Of a DNA stretch of 64,000 nucleotides, positions 9,190-20,679 are shown piece after piece. Position 1 is the first letter of the stretch. The number at the start of each line of letters is the position of its first letter. Location: assembly GCA_030280995.1 (NCBI GenBank), contig JASXTE010000011.1:21137817-21201816 (forward strand), given 5' to 3'. A program made the translations under genes and the position numbers. The notes beneath the pieces were generated by a model that had not been told where the DNA came from, made no database searches, and saw nothing but the letters and a program-made list of their open reading frames with translations. This stretch comes from Hemileia vastatrix. Lineage: Eukaryota; Basidiomycota; Pucciniomycetes; Pucciniales; Zaghouaniaceae.

Positions 9190-10270
9190 TAATTTTTTTT
9201 TGATTATTAATACAATTAATAAGACCTTGATTTTTTTGGAATGAACAACCGAAATGGGTAAATTCTTGACAAGAAACTAAAGATGGAGGTGCTTTAGTTG
9301 TTTGATGCTGATGTTGAGAAGAATTTTATATAGCCTCAACTATTCCATTGGAACCACTAAAATCAATAATACATTTATGGTCAGGAAAATAAAAGCCATG
9401 TCCCTCATCAGAAGAGGATGATGGAATAGGAAGACCAGTCTCTGGATTATTATAAGAGAAAATTCCAAATGTTAGACAATTCTTATCATGTTTATCTTGA
9501 TGAAAATTATTATAGAATCCTTTATAAGTGATGATAACATTAGAACAAAAAATATAAATATTTATTGCTTCTTCCCATTCAGGATCAGACCAATTTGGAA
9601 ACCAGATTCTAAAGCAAGTTGATGGTTTTTTTGAAAAGCTTGAATACATAATTTTTTAAATCAATTTTCCAAGAAAATATTAAATGATCCTAAAGAATTC
9701 AATTTTTTCAGATCTTCTTCCATTTTCTCCAGTTTCAAATTTTTCAATAAAGAATAAATTCCTGAAATATATGACAAAATTAAAAATTACTTATAATAAA
9801 AAAATATTTACACACCAAAAGAAAATCCTTGATCATATCCAGGTTTCCAACCAAAACCTTTCATGACACCAGAAATCAGATTTATATTTGATAAGGGTTG
9901 TCAAACCAAGGCCATTTGATAGAGAGTAGAAATTAAATCAGAAAGCTGGCAAAAAGCTTCATCCTTTTTCCCATTAAATGAATGAACTTCTGAGATGAAT
10001 TGAGGTTTGTATCAATTATTTAAAACTGAAACAATGACATCTATACCACCTTCTGTAAGCTTTTTGATGTTTTTTAAAAATATTTTTTCTTAAAATTTGA
10101 TATTGAAGTCTTTTAGAATTTGAGATTGTCCAAGTTTCCAAAGAAAGTTTCACAAAATATCTTCTTCCTAATCAACTTTCTATTTTGATAAAATTTTGTC
10201 TTTTAATTTCTTGATTCTTTAGCTGGTTCCATGATTTTCTGCTTTTTCTTTTCTGGTAAGGAAAGCACAG
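9190..10270 (-). pseudogene. Tet-like 2OG-Fe(II) oxygenase (HarbW)
   Basis: The most readable part is 9649-9326: PNWSDPEWEEA, NVIITYKGFYNNFHQD with the HxD motif, LTFGIFSYNNPETGLPIP, GHGFYFPDHKCIIDF. After an in-frame stop it continues with QHQHQTTKAPP (distal His) and FTHFGCSFQ. Upstream pieces in other frames (MKGFGWKPGYDQGFSFG, a GT...CAG intron at about 9740-9815, then SLLKNLKLEKMEEDLKKL and AFQKNHQLALE) align with the HarbY copy and extend it toward the N-terminus. Several frameshifts and stops. It lies on the same strand as the HarbW transposase, unlike HarbY and HarbZ. Confidence 0.65.
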
Positions 10271-10326
10271 ATTGATTGGGAGAAGGAAAAGAATTGAAGG
10301 ATATTGAAGAGATACAAGAAAGTAAA

Positions 10327-11129
10327 TTTCAGCCAGGCTACTAGACTTACCCAGTAAAATAATTGATTATCTTACTGATATGAAGCCACAACTTTTAAAT
10401 CCTTATTAATAATTAATTATTTATTAACAACTTATGTATTACTTACAACTAACTAGCTAAGTACACTAAAGTAATGTGGATAATTAATAAAAATAAGTAC
10501 TTGTCCCATACATATTTTACTCCCTAACACCGTGCTCAATAATACAGATGAGAGGGAATAAAAATAGTATTAAAATATAATAAAAATCTAAAAAAAATTC
10601 AAATTCCTTTATTAAGAAATTTAAATTTCCGTTGAATCTACATTTTAAATCAAATGCTTTGTATTAAATGTGACAATCTAAGGGAACTCAAGTTTTATTT
10701 CAAATAAAATTGATATCTTTCTTGACGTACCATTTAGTATAGCTTTTATTATTTCAAATACTCTCTTTATTTAGTTTTTTCCTCTCACACCCTTGTATCA
10801 GGTGGTGTTAACTCTGTGTTTTTATTTCTCACATTTTGCCTATAAAAGGCCCTCTCTTTTTGTACTTTTGAGACATTCCTTACTTACTTATAAATCTTAC
10901 AATATATCAATTTTATCCTTTATTTCTATACTTTATAACATTGGCACTTACATCACCGTAACACTAAGCTATAATTTATATTAATATTTGACTTCACCTC
11001 TTATAACTTGAGTAAACAATCAAAAAAAAGATTAAGAAATACGTACTTGCCTTTTGAAAGTCCATTAAACCACTTACAATACTCGTAGAAACTTCAGCTA
11101 AATCTTCTAGACCAAGAGACCCCTTGACA
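10327..11129 (+). mobile_element. Solo LTR of the GypB family
   Basis: 803 bp, starting TTTCAGCCAGGCTACTAG and ending CCCCTTGACA, flanked by GTAAA at 10322-10326 and 11130-11134. It contains the TATA region CCTATAAAAGGCCCTC near 10840 and matches the GypB LTRs (26072, 47564) along its length, with more divergence. The terminal TG has become TT. It interrupts an imperfect tandem duplication (about 10280-10326 and 11135-11240) of TTGAAGGA...GAAGAGATA. Confidence 0.85.
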
Positions 11130-11134
11130 GTAAA

Positions 11135-11400
11135 GATAAATAAGAAGAAGTTGAATATATTTAAGGAATAGGATTGAAGGACGCTGAAGAGATAGATGAA
11201 AGAAAAGATAAAGAAGAAGAAGTTGAATATATTTGATGGTTATTCTTGGAGCTTTCATGATTTGAGGACAAGGAAGAAAGAGAGGATAAAGATGATTCAG
11301 AAGAAATTGATGATAATGAAGATGAGAAAGTTATAGATTCCATAGCAACATACTGGAAAAAAAAAAAACCAACAATAAAAATTATCAGTAAAATAAATGA
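11135..11400 (-). other. Serine-rich open stretch, possible 5' end of the HarbW oxygenase gene
   Basis: A 60-codon frame at 11161-11343 on the minus strand begins MESITFSSSLSSISSE and is almost all Ser and Leu, produced by GAAGAA/GATGAT repeats. It lies upstream of the Tet-like relic but may be chance. Confidence 0.25.
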
Positions 11401-11900
11401 AAGGAAAACCTTTTTTTTTGGTTAGAAAACTAAAATTTGTTTGAAATACCAGGTAATATCCTTGTAAAAAATTTCTAAAAAATTTTTTAAAAAAAACAAA
11501 AAAACAAAAAAAAAAAAATTAAATAATTTCAAAAACATAAAAATAAAAAAAAATCCTGAATGGTTTTGGAAATACCAGCTAAATTACTATAAAAAAAAAC
11601 TAAATTCCAGAAAAAAAAGAGTAAATAAAAAAAAATAAAAAATAAAAATAAATTCAGGAAATTTAATTGAAAAAAAAAATTACTTACCTGCTATTGGAAA
11701 TACCACTTGATGTCCTTCAATCCAATTTTTTAAAATAAAAAAAATGAATTCAGTAAGTTTCAGAATAATTATTTGCAAAAAAAAGACAAATAAAAAAAAT
11801 AAATTACCTGATTTATTTTGGAAACAGGGGGAAATGTCCAGAAACCAAGGGAAATAAAAAAAATTATGTTAAAAAAATTAAAAAGCAGAGATTAGTCTTT
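11400..11900. repeat. A-rich region with TGGAAATACCA-type repeat (about 120-bp period)
   Basis: GAAATACCA(G/C) followed by a pyrimidine-poor tract recurs near 11440, 11570, 11695 and, weakly, 11820. Poly-A runs dominate; no gene seen. Confidence 0.45.
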
Positions 11901-11929
11901 TTTTTATTGCTTCAAAACCCCCCTATAAA

Positions 11930-12165
11930 CCCTCCTTGGATGCCTATTAAACTAAAGCCATCCTTTACCCCTTCCTTGGCCACCTCAAGTCCTCCCCTTT
12001 ACACCCTCAATCCCCCCTTTAACCCCTCATAGCCTGCTTCAAACCCCCCTTTACCCCCTCCTTGCCCGCCTCAACCCCCCCTTTAACCCCTCCTTGCCAA
12101 CCTCAACCCCCCCTTCACCCCCTCAAGCCTCCCCCTTTGCCCCCTCAAACCCCCTAATGCCAACC
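11930..12165. repeat. C-rich polypyrimidine minisatellite
   Basis: Degenerate units of about 28 bp (CCCCTTTAACCCCTCC, TTGCCAACCTCAA). One strand is almost pure pyrimidine, a sharp contrast with the AT-rich surroundings. Confidence 0.7.
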
Positions 12166-12244
12166 CATTGAATTGGTATTGATTCAATAAGTTAATGAAC
12201 AATTGCTCACTAACTTATCAAATAATTAGCAATTTGATAAGTAG

Positions 12245-12700
12245 GCAGTGGGGGATTGAGGATACCAAGAAGGGGAGAAAGGAGGGTATGGAGGCAGACA
12301 AGGAGGGGGGAAAGGGGGATGATGGAGGGAGAAAAAAAAGAAAAAAAAAGAAAAAAAAGATAAAAAAAACAAAATTAGTCTAACCTTGAAAACCAAAAAA
12401 AAGCACTTACAGGACAAAAAAAAAGAAAAAGAAAAAAAAAGGACAGAAAAAAAAGGAGAAAAAAGGGGGAAAAATAAATTATTAGCAAGTAAAAAAATAA
12501 AAAATAAGAAAAAAATGACTTACCTGGAGAGATGAGATGAGAAAATAGAAGAATTGAAAATAGTTGAGGGATGTTTGAGGAGAGGAGGAAATGGATATGA
12601 GGGATGAATGAAAAATGAGACAGTGAAAAATTATGTGATTTCAGAAAATATGTGATTTCAGGTTGAGCTGATGAAATGAAACAAATGAGACATCAAAAAA
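12245..12700. other. Polypurine tract and Tet leader module of HarbW
   Basis: 12245-12480 is G/A-rich (GGGGAAAGGGGGATG) and yields only spurious Lys-rich frames. 12520-12700 matches the leader at 1690-1880 and 53510-53720, including the reverse-strand donor CTCCAG|GTAAGT. Confidence 0.5.
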
Positions 12701-12844
12701 GAGAATTGACAGAAAATTCAAAATTTTAGTTATGGAAAAAAAATAAATTGCCAACGCAAGTGAATAAAACATGGAACATGAAAAAGAACACAAGTGAAAA
12801 AACAAGGAGCTTGAAAATTGGGAGAGTACAAAAAATATTATAAA

Positions 12845-14135
12845 AGGGAGGTGAAGAGAAATGTTGGAGAGTAATAGACATAATGACAGAGCGTATGCCT
12901 GTGGAAAGAATGTTTTGAAAATTAAGGGCAGGGAGAGCTGGTGCAGGTTCAGGATCATCTTCTTCATTGATCAAATCAGCTAGGATATTATGGAGTATAA
13001 CACAAGTCATGATCCAATGATTAGCTGTTTTGATATCCAATTTTTTTTGAAATTGTATTCTGAGCTCCTGGAGACTAGAAAATCTTCCCGTTAAAATACC
13101 AATAGCATGTTCAATCCGTACTCTTGATTATGCCAGGTGATAATTAAAGGTGGTTTTGGGGTCATTTTCTCAAGTTGCACCATGGAAAGCAGGTATGATC
13201 TACTTTCCACTTGCATATGCTGAGTCTTCAAGGAGCTACTGAGATTCATCAAAGTATGAGTCAGGAGTTTGAGAAATCCTCATTATTTGGAAGATGGAAG
13301 AGTCATGACATGATCCAGGGCAGCCACTGTGAAAATCAATAAATTTTTTATTGACATCGCATACAAGTTGAACGGCAATAAAGTATCTAGAAAGAAGATA
13401 AAAAGTCAGTTTATGAGTGATGTGAAATTGGAGAAAATTTGTAAGAAACCTTTTTTTGCAATCAAAATTATGGTTACCATCATGAGCAGGATTTTGAATC
13501 AAAGGTATAGTCATGCCATAATCAAATCCTACACAGCCAAGGAGACCTTCAGCTTGCATTTCTTGAGAGGATTCAAGTTGCTGTTGTGGAGTTGGCCAAG
13601 CAAGTGTTTGAGACTTGGGGGAAATGATGGCAATCATAAAGTGCTTGGTGTATAATATCACTGTCCCATATCCTATGGTAAAAATATTTTCCAAATGTCT
13701 TACAGCAGCACCATTTCCATTTCAGCCAAAGCAACATAGTTCAACAGCAAGTTGAATGGCAGGATCACAATTTTCATTTTGAGAAATGTTATGAAAAATA
13801 GGATGTTTGGAGATGAGTTGATAAAGTTTGAAGAAAGAATTGGGAGAAGCTCAAAATAGTTGAGTGAAGTTTAGTTGAGGAATGTTGAGAATGGAGCAAA
13901 GATCATATCTGGGATCATGATTAAGATTTGGCCCCCTTGGGTTTATGTAACGCTTTTTGGAAAGAAAAGAAATATAGGCAAAAGCATCTTCCAAATAAGA
14001 GTCGGCTTTATAGTAAAGAACTAAAAATAAAGTGATAGCATTAATAGTTGAGTGAGTTAGCTGCCTAGTAGAGAGGTGTTTCATAGTTGTCAGTGGAAGG
14101 CTTATGTGATGAGGGAAGTGGGAATTCACCGCCAA
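12845..14135 (-). pseudogene. Harbinger-type DDE transposase (HarbW)
   Basis: Nearly full length but broken. The N-terminal part from ATG 14135 (MAVNSHFPHHISL) has YLEDAFAYISFLSKKRYINPRGP. A second block (13694-13236) has NGNGAA, TLAWPTPQQQLESSQ, GCVGFDYGMTIPL and FDCKKR, an intron-like gap of about 65 bp, then VQLVCDVNKKFIDFHSGCPG. The last block has EDSAYASGK (second Asp), RVRIEHAIGILTGRF (Glu) and WIMTCVILHNILADLINEED. The first catalytic position reads GFDYGM where the family has GFVDGT, so the Asp has been replaced by Tyr. Stops and frameshifts occur throughout. Confidence 0.8.
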
Positions 14136-14464
14136 ATGTGCAGTTGGGGTATGTAGATAGAAAAAAACTTTAAGTGTTTGCGACCAAAATTAAGTAGCAT
14201 AGAGTGAGGAAAGACTTAAAGATGGCATCAGAAATTATAAGTCATGTGACTCTCTTAAAAATCCATCATGGATGTGATGAGTTTGGGATCAGGAATTAGG
14301 AATGGAAATTGGGGTATAAGAGGTGGGATAATGCATTATTGTGGATTCCTTATCCACTAGCCCTTGGGCTAGTGGATAAGAATATTCCAAAATTAATAAT
14401 GTCTGATCCCAGGAAAAAAAATTCCAGATCCCTAATTGCAGATTGGTGAACTTTGATACCCCCT
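14136..14464 (-). repeat. HarbW transposase-side terminus with perfect palindrome
   Basis: 14349-14380 is a perfect 32-bp palindrome, CTTATCCACTAGCCC, TT, then its complement. The end is GATACCCCCT at 14464, followed by AAT. The palindrome has no sequence in common with the AATCCGCACTTAA palindrome of the other copies but holds the same place. Confidence 0.7.
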
Positions 14465-14587
14465 AATTGAAATATTCATCAGCCATATGTGAATTCTTTA
14501 ATTAAAAACACGTTAAAAAATATTCATTAATCCTTTAACACATTCAGTAACTACTAGCATATCAATTTCACACACATCCCCAATAAC

Positions 14588-15852
14588 ATGGCACAACAAT
14601 TCATGCACAATATAGATGAGCTAAAATATATTGAAGAAGAAGAAATAATATTTAGAGACCTTTTAGAGTCAATGAATTCAAGTAATAAAGCCCACAAAAA
14701 ATATTTATTAATCACATTTGCATTGATGGACATCACCAGCTTATGAAAGACTACCTTAATACTAATAGTACCTACAACTCAAACATGTTTCATCACTGTT
14801 TTTGCATTGGTAAAACTCTATTTCTTAAAATTTCTAATAATCTACAGCTACATAATGTGTATTGGACACAGAGGACTGTAAGTTAAAAAAATGTCTGGTA
14901 TCCACTCTTTGAATCAATTTAATTTATGAAAGGATTGTTGTGACCAAGTTGGTTTGTCTCCTGAGCAAAAAATCACTTCTGTTCTGCATCAACTTGCCTA
15001 TTGAATCACTGCAGATGGAACAGATGAAAATGTGCGAATTGGAAAAATTACCACCCTAGAATTTCTAAAACAATTCATCAAGGACATCATCACATTGTAT
15101 AAGCCAGAATACTTACGTGAACCCAACACCAATGAGAAGAAATCAATTCTTAAGGAGTATGAGGATCATGGTTTTATAGGGTGCCTTGGAAAAATAGACA
15201 GTATGCACTGGGAGTAGAAAAATTGTCCTGGTGCATCGTCAGGTCAGTTCCAGGGAAAAAAACACACCCCTACAATAATTATAAAAGCAGTTGTGTCACA
15301 AAACCTGCATTTTTGGTAGTCCTGTAGCTCTAAACAATATTAATGTACTTCATCAAAGTTACTTATTTGACAAATTGATCACAGGAACTCAAGATGAGGT
15401 GCATTTTAAAATTAACAAACGGAAATATACTAGACCCTATTATCTAGCTGATTGTATCTATCCACCTTGGTTAACCCTTGTAAAAACAATTAATCACCAT
15501 CAGGACAAAGCCAGTCAGTATTATGAAAAAACAAGAAGCAGCTAGAAAGGATGTTTAACATGAATTTGATGTTCTTCAAGCTTGTTGGGGGATTATCAAA
15601 CAGCCTTGACATTTGTGGCATATAGAGGATGTCAACAACTTGATGATTTGCTCTATTATTCTTCATAATATGGCCATTAAAGACATGTCACCTTCTGACC
15701 CTTACCTGATTATAATTCAGCTGTCCAGTGAAGTAATTCCAAACCACTGGGACCCACAGCTAATTAAAAGTTTAACAAGTCATATTCAGCAAAATAAGCT
15801 TTTACATGATTCAACAATTCATTTTCAATTGCGTGAAGATCTACAAGACTAA
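14588..15852 (+). pseudogene. PIF-type transposase, second family (Plant_tran/HARBI1-like)
   Basis: From ATG 14588 (MAQQFMHNIDELKYIEEE) through several frames. Recognisable blocks: ITSVLHQLAY, TTLEFLKQFIKDII (15032-15217) with GCLGKIDSMHWE carrying the first Asp, a frame change, PVALNNINVLHQSYLFDKL, YYLADCIYPPWLTLVKTI with the second Asp (15291-15545), EFDVLQACWGIIKQP with the Glu, and HIEDVNNLMICSIILHNMAI (15613-15852). This order is that of nucleases annotated as plant transposon protein within PIF/Harbinger. At least five stops or frameshifts. Its likely partner is the accessory relic at 17400-18290. Confidence 0.75.
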
Positions 15853-15984
15853 AACTGGGAAAATAAAGGAAGAAATTAAAAACTAAGTTAATCATTTAAA
15901 TTCCCCAAAATATATTGTTCACTTACAATTATAAAGAAAAAAACAGATTGGTTGCCTAAAAAATCACCCATTATACCTTGATTT

Positions 15985-17190
15985 ATTTACCTTATTTATT
16001 TAATATACATTAGTTATTATAAAAATAACATTATATAATTAACAAATATTATTATTGACTAAGTACTTATTACCTTTTGATATTTAGAGAAAATGAAATA
16101 CAGATCTGTTTGAGGGGCTATAGTATAGGGAAAATTGGGCTATATAATAGATGATACATTTCAAAGTTAGTGGGACCAAAAAATTGGGAGAATGTCTCAC
16201 CTTATATATTCCTTGGAATGCCTGATCAGCAAGAAAAAATATTTTTCTTGAGGCATTATTCCCTTACCCAAATAATTAGGAGGGGTCTCCTAAACTAGCA
16301 ATGTGAAAATAATAATAAAAAAATTAAAATTTAGCAAGAAAAAAATTTAATTGAATAAAAAAAAATTAGAAAAATAAAGAAATTAATTAAGATCTGAAAA
16401 AAACACTATTTGTAAATCCAAAAAAAATGAGAAAGGAGCAATAAAAACAAAGAAAGAAAAGATAAGGAGCAGGAAAAAAAATAAACGTGAGCAAAAAAAA
16501 TAGGGGGAGGAAGGATTTGAAAATCCTACTCTTCCAATATGAAAATCCAAAAAAATAAAAAATTAGGCAAGCAAAAAAAATAGGGGAGGAAAAGTTTGAA
16601 AATCCTACTACTCAAATATGAAAATCCAAAAAAAAAAAAAAGTAAGAAAAAAAAAAGAAAGATGAAAAATAATCCTTCCTCCCCCTATTTTTTTTAGCTC
16701 ACTTTGAATTTTTTTTCCTACTCCTTATCTTTTCATTCTTTGTTTTTATTGCTCCTTTCTCATTTTTTATAGATTTACAAATAGTGTTTTTTTTCAGATC
16801 TTAATTAATTTTTTTATTCAATCAATTGTTTTTCTTGCTAACTTTTAATTTTTATTATTATCTTCACATTGCTAGTTTAGGAGACACCTCCTAATTATTT
16901 GGGTGAGGGAATAATGCCTCAAGAAAAATATCTTTTCTTGCTGATCAGGCATTCCAAGGAATATATAAGGTGAGACATTCTCCCAATTTTTTGGTCCCAC
17001 TAACTTTGAAATGTATCATCTATTATATAGCCCAATTTTCCCTATACTATAGCCCCTCAATCAGATCTGTATATTGTTTTCTCTAAATATGAAAAGGTAA
17101 TAAGTAGTTAGCCAATAATAATATTTTTTAATTTTATAATTTTATATGTGTAATAAATAATGTATATTAAATAAAAATATATATAATTTT
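15985..17190. repeat. Fold-back (inverted repeat) element, about 1.2 kb
   Basis: The arms 15985-16620 and 16650-17190 are reverse complements, sharing blocks such as CCTATACTATAGCCCCTCAA, GAGACATTCTCCCAATTTTT, GGCATTCCAAGGAATATA and AATAATGCCTCAAGAAAAA. The centre is a short repeat of TAGGGG(G)AGGAA. No coding frame. It separates the transposase and accessory relics of the second PIF element, so it is probably a later insertion; no duplication could be fixed. Confidence 0.75.
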
Positions 17191-17399
17191 CATCTCTCAA
17201 TATTTAGGGTTTATTAAGCATTATTTCTTACAAATTGTATCATCTATTATCATATCCCATTCTCCCTATAGCTCCTCAAACTGATCCACATATCAGTGTC
17301 TCTAAATATTAAAAAATGATAAGTAGTCACTGACCAAATAAATTTTACTTAAAATATCATTATCTAGTTACTAAATTTTAAATATGTCTCAAAACTGTT
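17191..17399. repeat. Partial third copy of the fold-back terminus
   Basis: CATCTATTATCATATCCC, CTCCCTATAGCTCCTCAAA and TCTCTAAATATTAAAAAATG repeat the outer end of the preceding right arm. Confidence 0.5.
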
Positions 17400-18290
17400 A
17401 ATCACCTATCCATCTTTTCATTAAATCAGCCTTCAACTTTTTAAAACAGCTAAATCACCAAGGGCTTCACAATCCTTTTATTTCAAGATAAGTAACTTCA
17501 TATCAATTGATCTCATATCATTATCAAGTTTCTTTTTCTCTATCAAGATTGTTTCCTCTGTAAGATGATTTATTTTTTAAAATAAACTGTTTGTGTTGTA
17601 CATGGTTGAGGCACATATTTCAGCAAGATTACTGTATTTTTCTGCAAATAGAGACTTTGAATTTTCTGAGGTGCCTTCACTTAATCATTGTCTTTTAGCA
17701 GCCTTTATTCCAATGGGACGTGTAGAATGAGAAAAAGATGGGGAAGGACTATCAGGTTCACTTGTCAGGTGCTCAACTCTGTTTGTATGGCTAGAGGTGA
17801 GATCAACTGAGTTAGTAGCAGTGGGTTTGGTGGTATTGAGTCTCCAATTTGGTGCATATCTCAATTTTTCCCATGCAACTAGACATTTAAAAGAAGTTTT
17901 GTTCTAATCATGAAAAACTGAGAGTGCTGTTCTTAACCAGTTGGTTGGGGAAGAGCCACTAGGTGGATTTTAATCAATTGAGTTGTATATTGCACTAAAT
18001 TTAAGAGTTTCTGTGTTTACTGCTTGCCATATAGAGTAGAATGTTAGAAATAAATTTAATTATTTTAATTCATATTTATTTTTGTAAATACAAAAAATTC
18101 ACCAAATTTGAATCTGTTCCCAATCATGGTAGTGTAGTTTGCTGAGTTGATTAAAGTGTGCTTCTATCTTTTTGTAAAATGTCTCTCCAGCTTGGTATGT
18201 GGAGCACTTGGGTTTCTGGCTGATGCTTATCCATGAAAAAGTGAGTTGTTCTTCTTCTTGGGGTGCCAATTAGGAGAACTTTTCTTCTTA
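17400..18290 (-). pseudogene. SANT/Myb-like accessory protein of the second PIF element
   Basis: On the minus strand, 18265-18125 reads PQEEEQLTFSWISISQKP, CSTYQAGETFYKKIEAHFNQ, LHYHDWEQIQ, the trihelix-like start of Harbinger accessory proteins. Further down: SFKCLVAWEKLRYAPNWRL, a Ser/Thr-rich linker, RPIGIKAAKRQ (the signature of NAM-associated C-terminal domains), then a coiled-coil-like tail (TEETILIEKKKLDNDMRS). Stops and frame changes interrupt it. It points away from the transposase at 14588, as expected for a two-gene PIF element. Confidence 0.7.
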
Positions 18291-18938
18291 GATTCAGTCA
18301 AAATAAATAACTTTTTATTTATCTATTATAGATCAGAAGGTATGCTTGAAGTGTGTAATACAAATATAAGTAGTAATTTAATAAATAGTAGTGGCTATTT
18401 TTGTGTGAATTGAGGGTGAAAAAAAGGATAAGTAATTAATGAGGCACTTCTGGCTTCAGTAGGTAATGGTTGAGTCCAAAAAAAGTGGTGTGAGGTTCTG
18501 GCAATTACAGAAGCTACTAAAGCAACTTTTCTCATTTGATTATATGACTACAGAATAAATTAGTTACTAGAATCTAATTGAGAAACAATTGAGGAATAAG
18601 TTGGTAAAATATGCATACTGAACCACTTTACCAACACGGCTGGGGATGCTCTTAGCACTTGAAGGTCTTAAGTGGGTGTTAAGTGAAAAAACTATTGTTT
18701 TGTAACTGTTGTGTAAATGTTACACCCCATGGAAGAACAAAAATGTGTTGTAGTGATAGGTTATGGGCCTGTGTTAAACCTGACCTGCGCCCCCAGTAAT
18801 TCTGAACCCTTTGGGAACCCAATTTTTTCTTAATATTTATCTTGGATAACCTCCACTACTCAACCGGTAGCACCAACCCCTCAGGATAAACTTTGAGCTA
18901 GCATCAATCAATATCAATATTATCATTTTTTATTTATT
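18291..18938. other. Unassigned AT-rich sequence
   Basis: No gene, TIR or repeat recognised. It probably holds the decayed end of the second PIF element. Confidence 0.4.
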
Positions 18939-18940
18939 TA

Positions 18941-19061
18941 CAGCTATTTGGAAAAACCTTGATCCTTTTTTGCCCCTCATCCCCCACCAAAAGCGGCTTA
19001 AACTCATATTTTTGGAGGGGAGTGGAAGGCAAAAAAACCATAAGCTTTTCCCAAATAGCTG
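18941..19061. mobile_element. 121-bp MITE with TA duplication
   Basis: The ends CAGCTATTTGGAAAAACC and, inverted, CAGCTATTTGGGAAAAGC are flanked by TA at 18939-18940 and 19062-19063. The whole unit folds into a hairpin through GGCAAAAAA/TTTTTTGCC and CCCCTC/GAGGGG. A TA duplication suggests a Tc1/mariner-type source. A weaker ACAGCTAATTGGGAA is seen near 19852. Confidence 0.7.
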
Positions 19062-19206
19062 TATTTTTATCTCTCACATATGGCTTGCTATGACCCGTGT
19101 AATTTATCTACCTCCTATTTTTATCCACCTCCTCCCATATCAAACTGCAGCAGCTCATTGAATTACCAAACATACTACCCAGCCTTCTGTTCCACCAACC
19201 ACCTCC

Positions 19207-19671
19207 ATGTCTTCCATCCCTTTATCAAAAAATGTGAATCCACAAACTTTTACTAAAATCACTGAGATTGGAGAGAATTTACTTGCTGCAGATGATGAAT
19301 CCCAAATCAAAGAGGCCCATACCAAATTATCTTACCCCTACTCAAGTCCAATCCTTGATAGTGGTGCCACTCACCACCTAACTGGAACCAAAGACCAGTT
19401 AGTAAATTTCAAACCTTTAAAAAAACCTATACAACTGAAAGGTTCCACCCACCTGTCTAAACCCCCATTCATTACAGGCATGAAGACTCTTAATTTTTGG
19501 GATGTGGATGGGAATATACTAGCATTGAATGGTGTCTTATATTATGAATCAGTGTGTAAAACTTTGATATCACCTGCAGCTATTATAGAGGGAGGAGGAC
19601 ACATTGGGGTTTATGAAAAGGATATGTGGGGAGTGTTTATGGAATTTAGTAGAATGGTTAAGAAGAGTTGA
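19207..19671 (+). pseudogene. Ty1/copia protease-region remnant
   Basis: A 154-codon frame carries SPILDSGATHHLTG, the aspartic protease active site of copia polyproteins. It is followed by the usual downstream pattern (LVNFKPLKKPIQLKG, GNILALNGVLYYESVC, LISPAAIIEGGGHIG). It ends at TGA 19671; no integrase or reverse transcriptase follows and no LTR was found, so this is an isolated fragment. The frame itself is undamaged, so it may be recent or part of a non-autonomous element. Confidence 0.65.
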
Positions 19672-20255
19672 GAAACTAGTAGAATATTCTAGAGCTATGT
19701 GTATATAGATATATAAGTGTTTGCACAGAGTAATAAAAAATGAATAGTCTCCACTATACTATCCAACCCTTGAAGCATCTGCAGCCATTTCAGCAAATAT
19801 TCAGTAGCTATATGAATTTTACTGGCACCATTTGTTACTTACAGCTAATTGGGAATACCTTCTAGTTTTCTGCAATTTTTCCAGCCTCCTACCTCCACAA
19901 AAAATGATTTCAGGTTAGCTGACCTGCTATATCCAATTGATCGGATATGCAATCAGCTTCCCCAGCCATTTTGCCACCACCACCCACATCACTCCCTATG
20001 CTTTCATTTTTGCTGAACCTACCAATTCCATTCCATTTCACAATTTTTGCATTCAAACACCTCAATACCACATCGCTTCAAGTTCTTTTTTTTCACTCTC
20101 AAGTAAGTTTTTTATTCCCTTTTCAACATAATTTTTCTTATTTTTATTTTGTCTTTTTTTTCTGTTTCTCAGTTCCTCTGCTCTGTTACATGTAAGTTTT
20201 TTTCTTATTATTTCTCTGTTACTTTTGAAATAATCTAAGCTAGTTTCTGTGTATC
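19672..20255. other. Leader of the IS630-like gene
   Basis: Pyrimidine-rich plus strand with donor-like CTCAAGTAAGTTTT near 20100 and TACATGTAAGTTTTT near 20188, suggesting 5' introns. No other gene seen. Confidence 0.4.
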
Positions 20256-20679
20256 TTGAGGGGAATGGTGTTTAGAAAGTATGATCTTGAATTCAAGGTC
20301 ATTGTAGTCAATAAATCTTTGGATGGTAAAACTTTAGTTGAAATAAATTCACAACTTTTCTCATCAGTAAGTGATGATTCACTGTGTCATTGGCTTCACC
20401 ACTATAAAACCACCCAAGCTGTGGTGCATGATCCAAGAACATACTTTAAGCAAGGAAAATTTCTCAATTTAGATGAAAAAAATTGTGATTTTCTTCAAGA
20501 GTTGATTTACCATGACCCAAAAATGTACCTCACTGAGCTGCGGGATGCATTATTTCAGGAGCATGGTGTCAGCATTGATCCTTCAACTATTCATGATGAG
20601 CTCTGAAAGTATCTCAATATGTCACAAAAGTTCACTCAGACAGTGCACCCAGGCCCATATTCTGAAAAAAGGCTTCATT
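20256..20679 (+). pseudogene. IS630/Tc1-like transposase, N-terminal part
   Basis: The frame from 20256 (MVFRKYDLEFKVIVVNKSLD) has the helix-turn-helix organisation of IS630-type transposases (KTLVEINSQLF, SDDSLCHWLHHYKTT, EKNCDFLQELI, YLTELRDALFQEHGVSID). TGA at 20604-20606 interrupts it; the same frame continues MSQKFTQTVHPGPYSEKRLH up to the HarbV insertion. The C-terminal DDE part lies at 54313-54955, where the codons continue (YIALVGHIKQE) once HarbV and one ATT are removed. Confidence 0.75.

Larger units (their letters stand above)
6895..14464. mobile_element. HarbW: older Harbinger-like element hit by HarbY
   Basis: It also includes the spacer 2418-2898. Order: accessory (+), 90-bp repeats, 180-bp repeats, Tet-like (-), leader module, transposase (-), terminus. 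The right end is GATACCCCCT at 14464 followed by AAT; reading inward it starts AGGGGGTATCAAAG, a diverged form of the family terminus. The other end is not in the window. A solo LTR (10327-11129) sits inside. All genes are broken. Confidence 0.65.

Noticed and set aside
12195..12417. Lys-rich frame (plus) and Phe/Pro-rich frame (minus)
   Set aside because: Both are readings of a polypurine tract.
18970..19161. Small plus-strand frame upstream of the copia relic
   Set aside because: It overlaps the MITE hairpin and has no recognisable motif.
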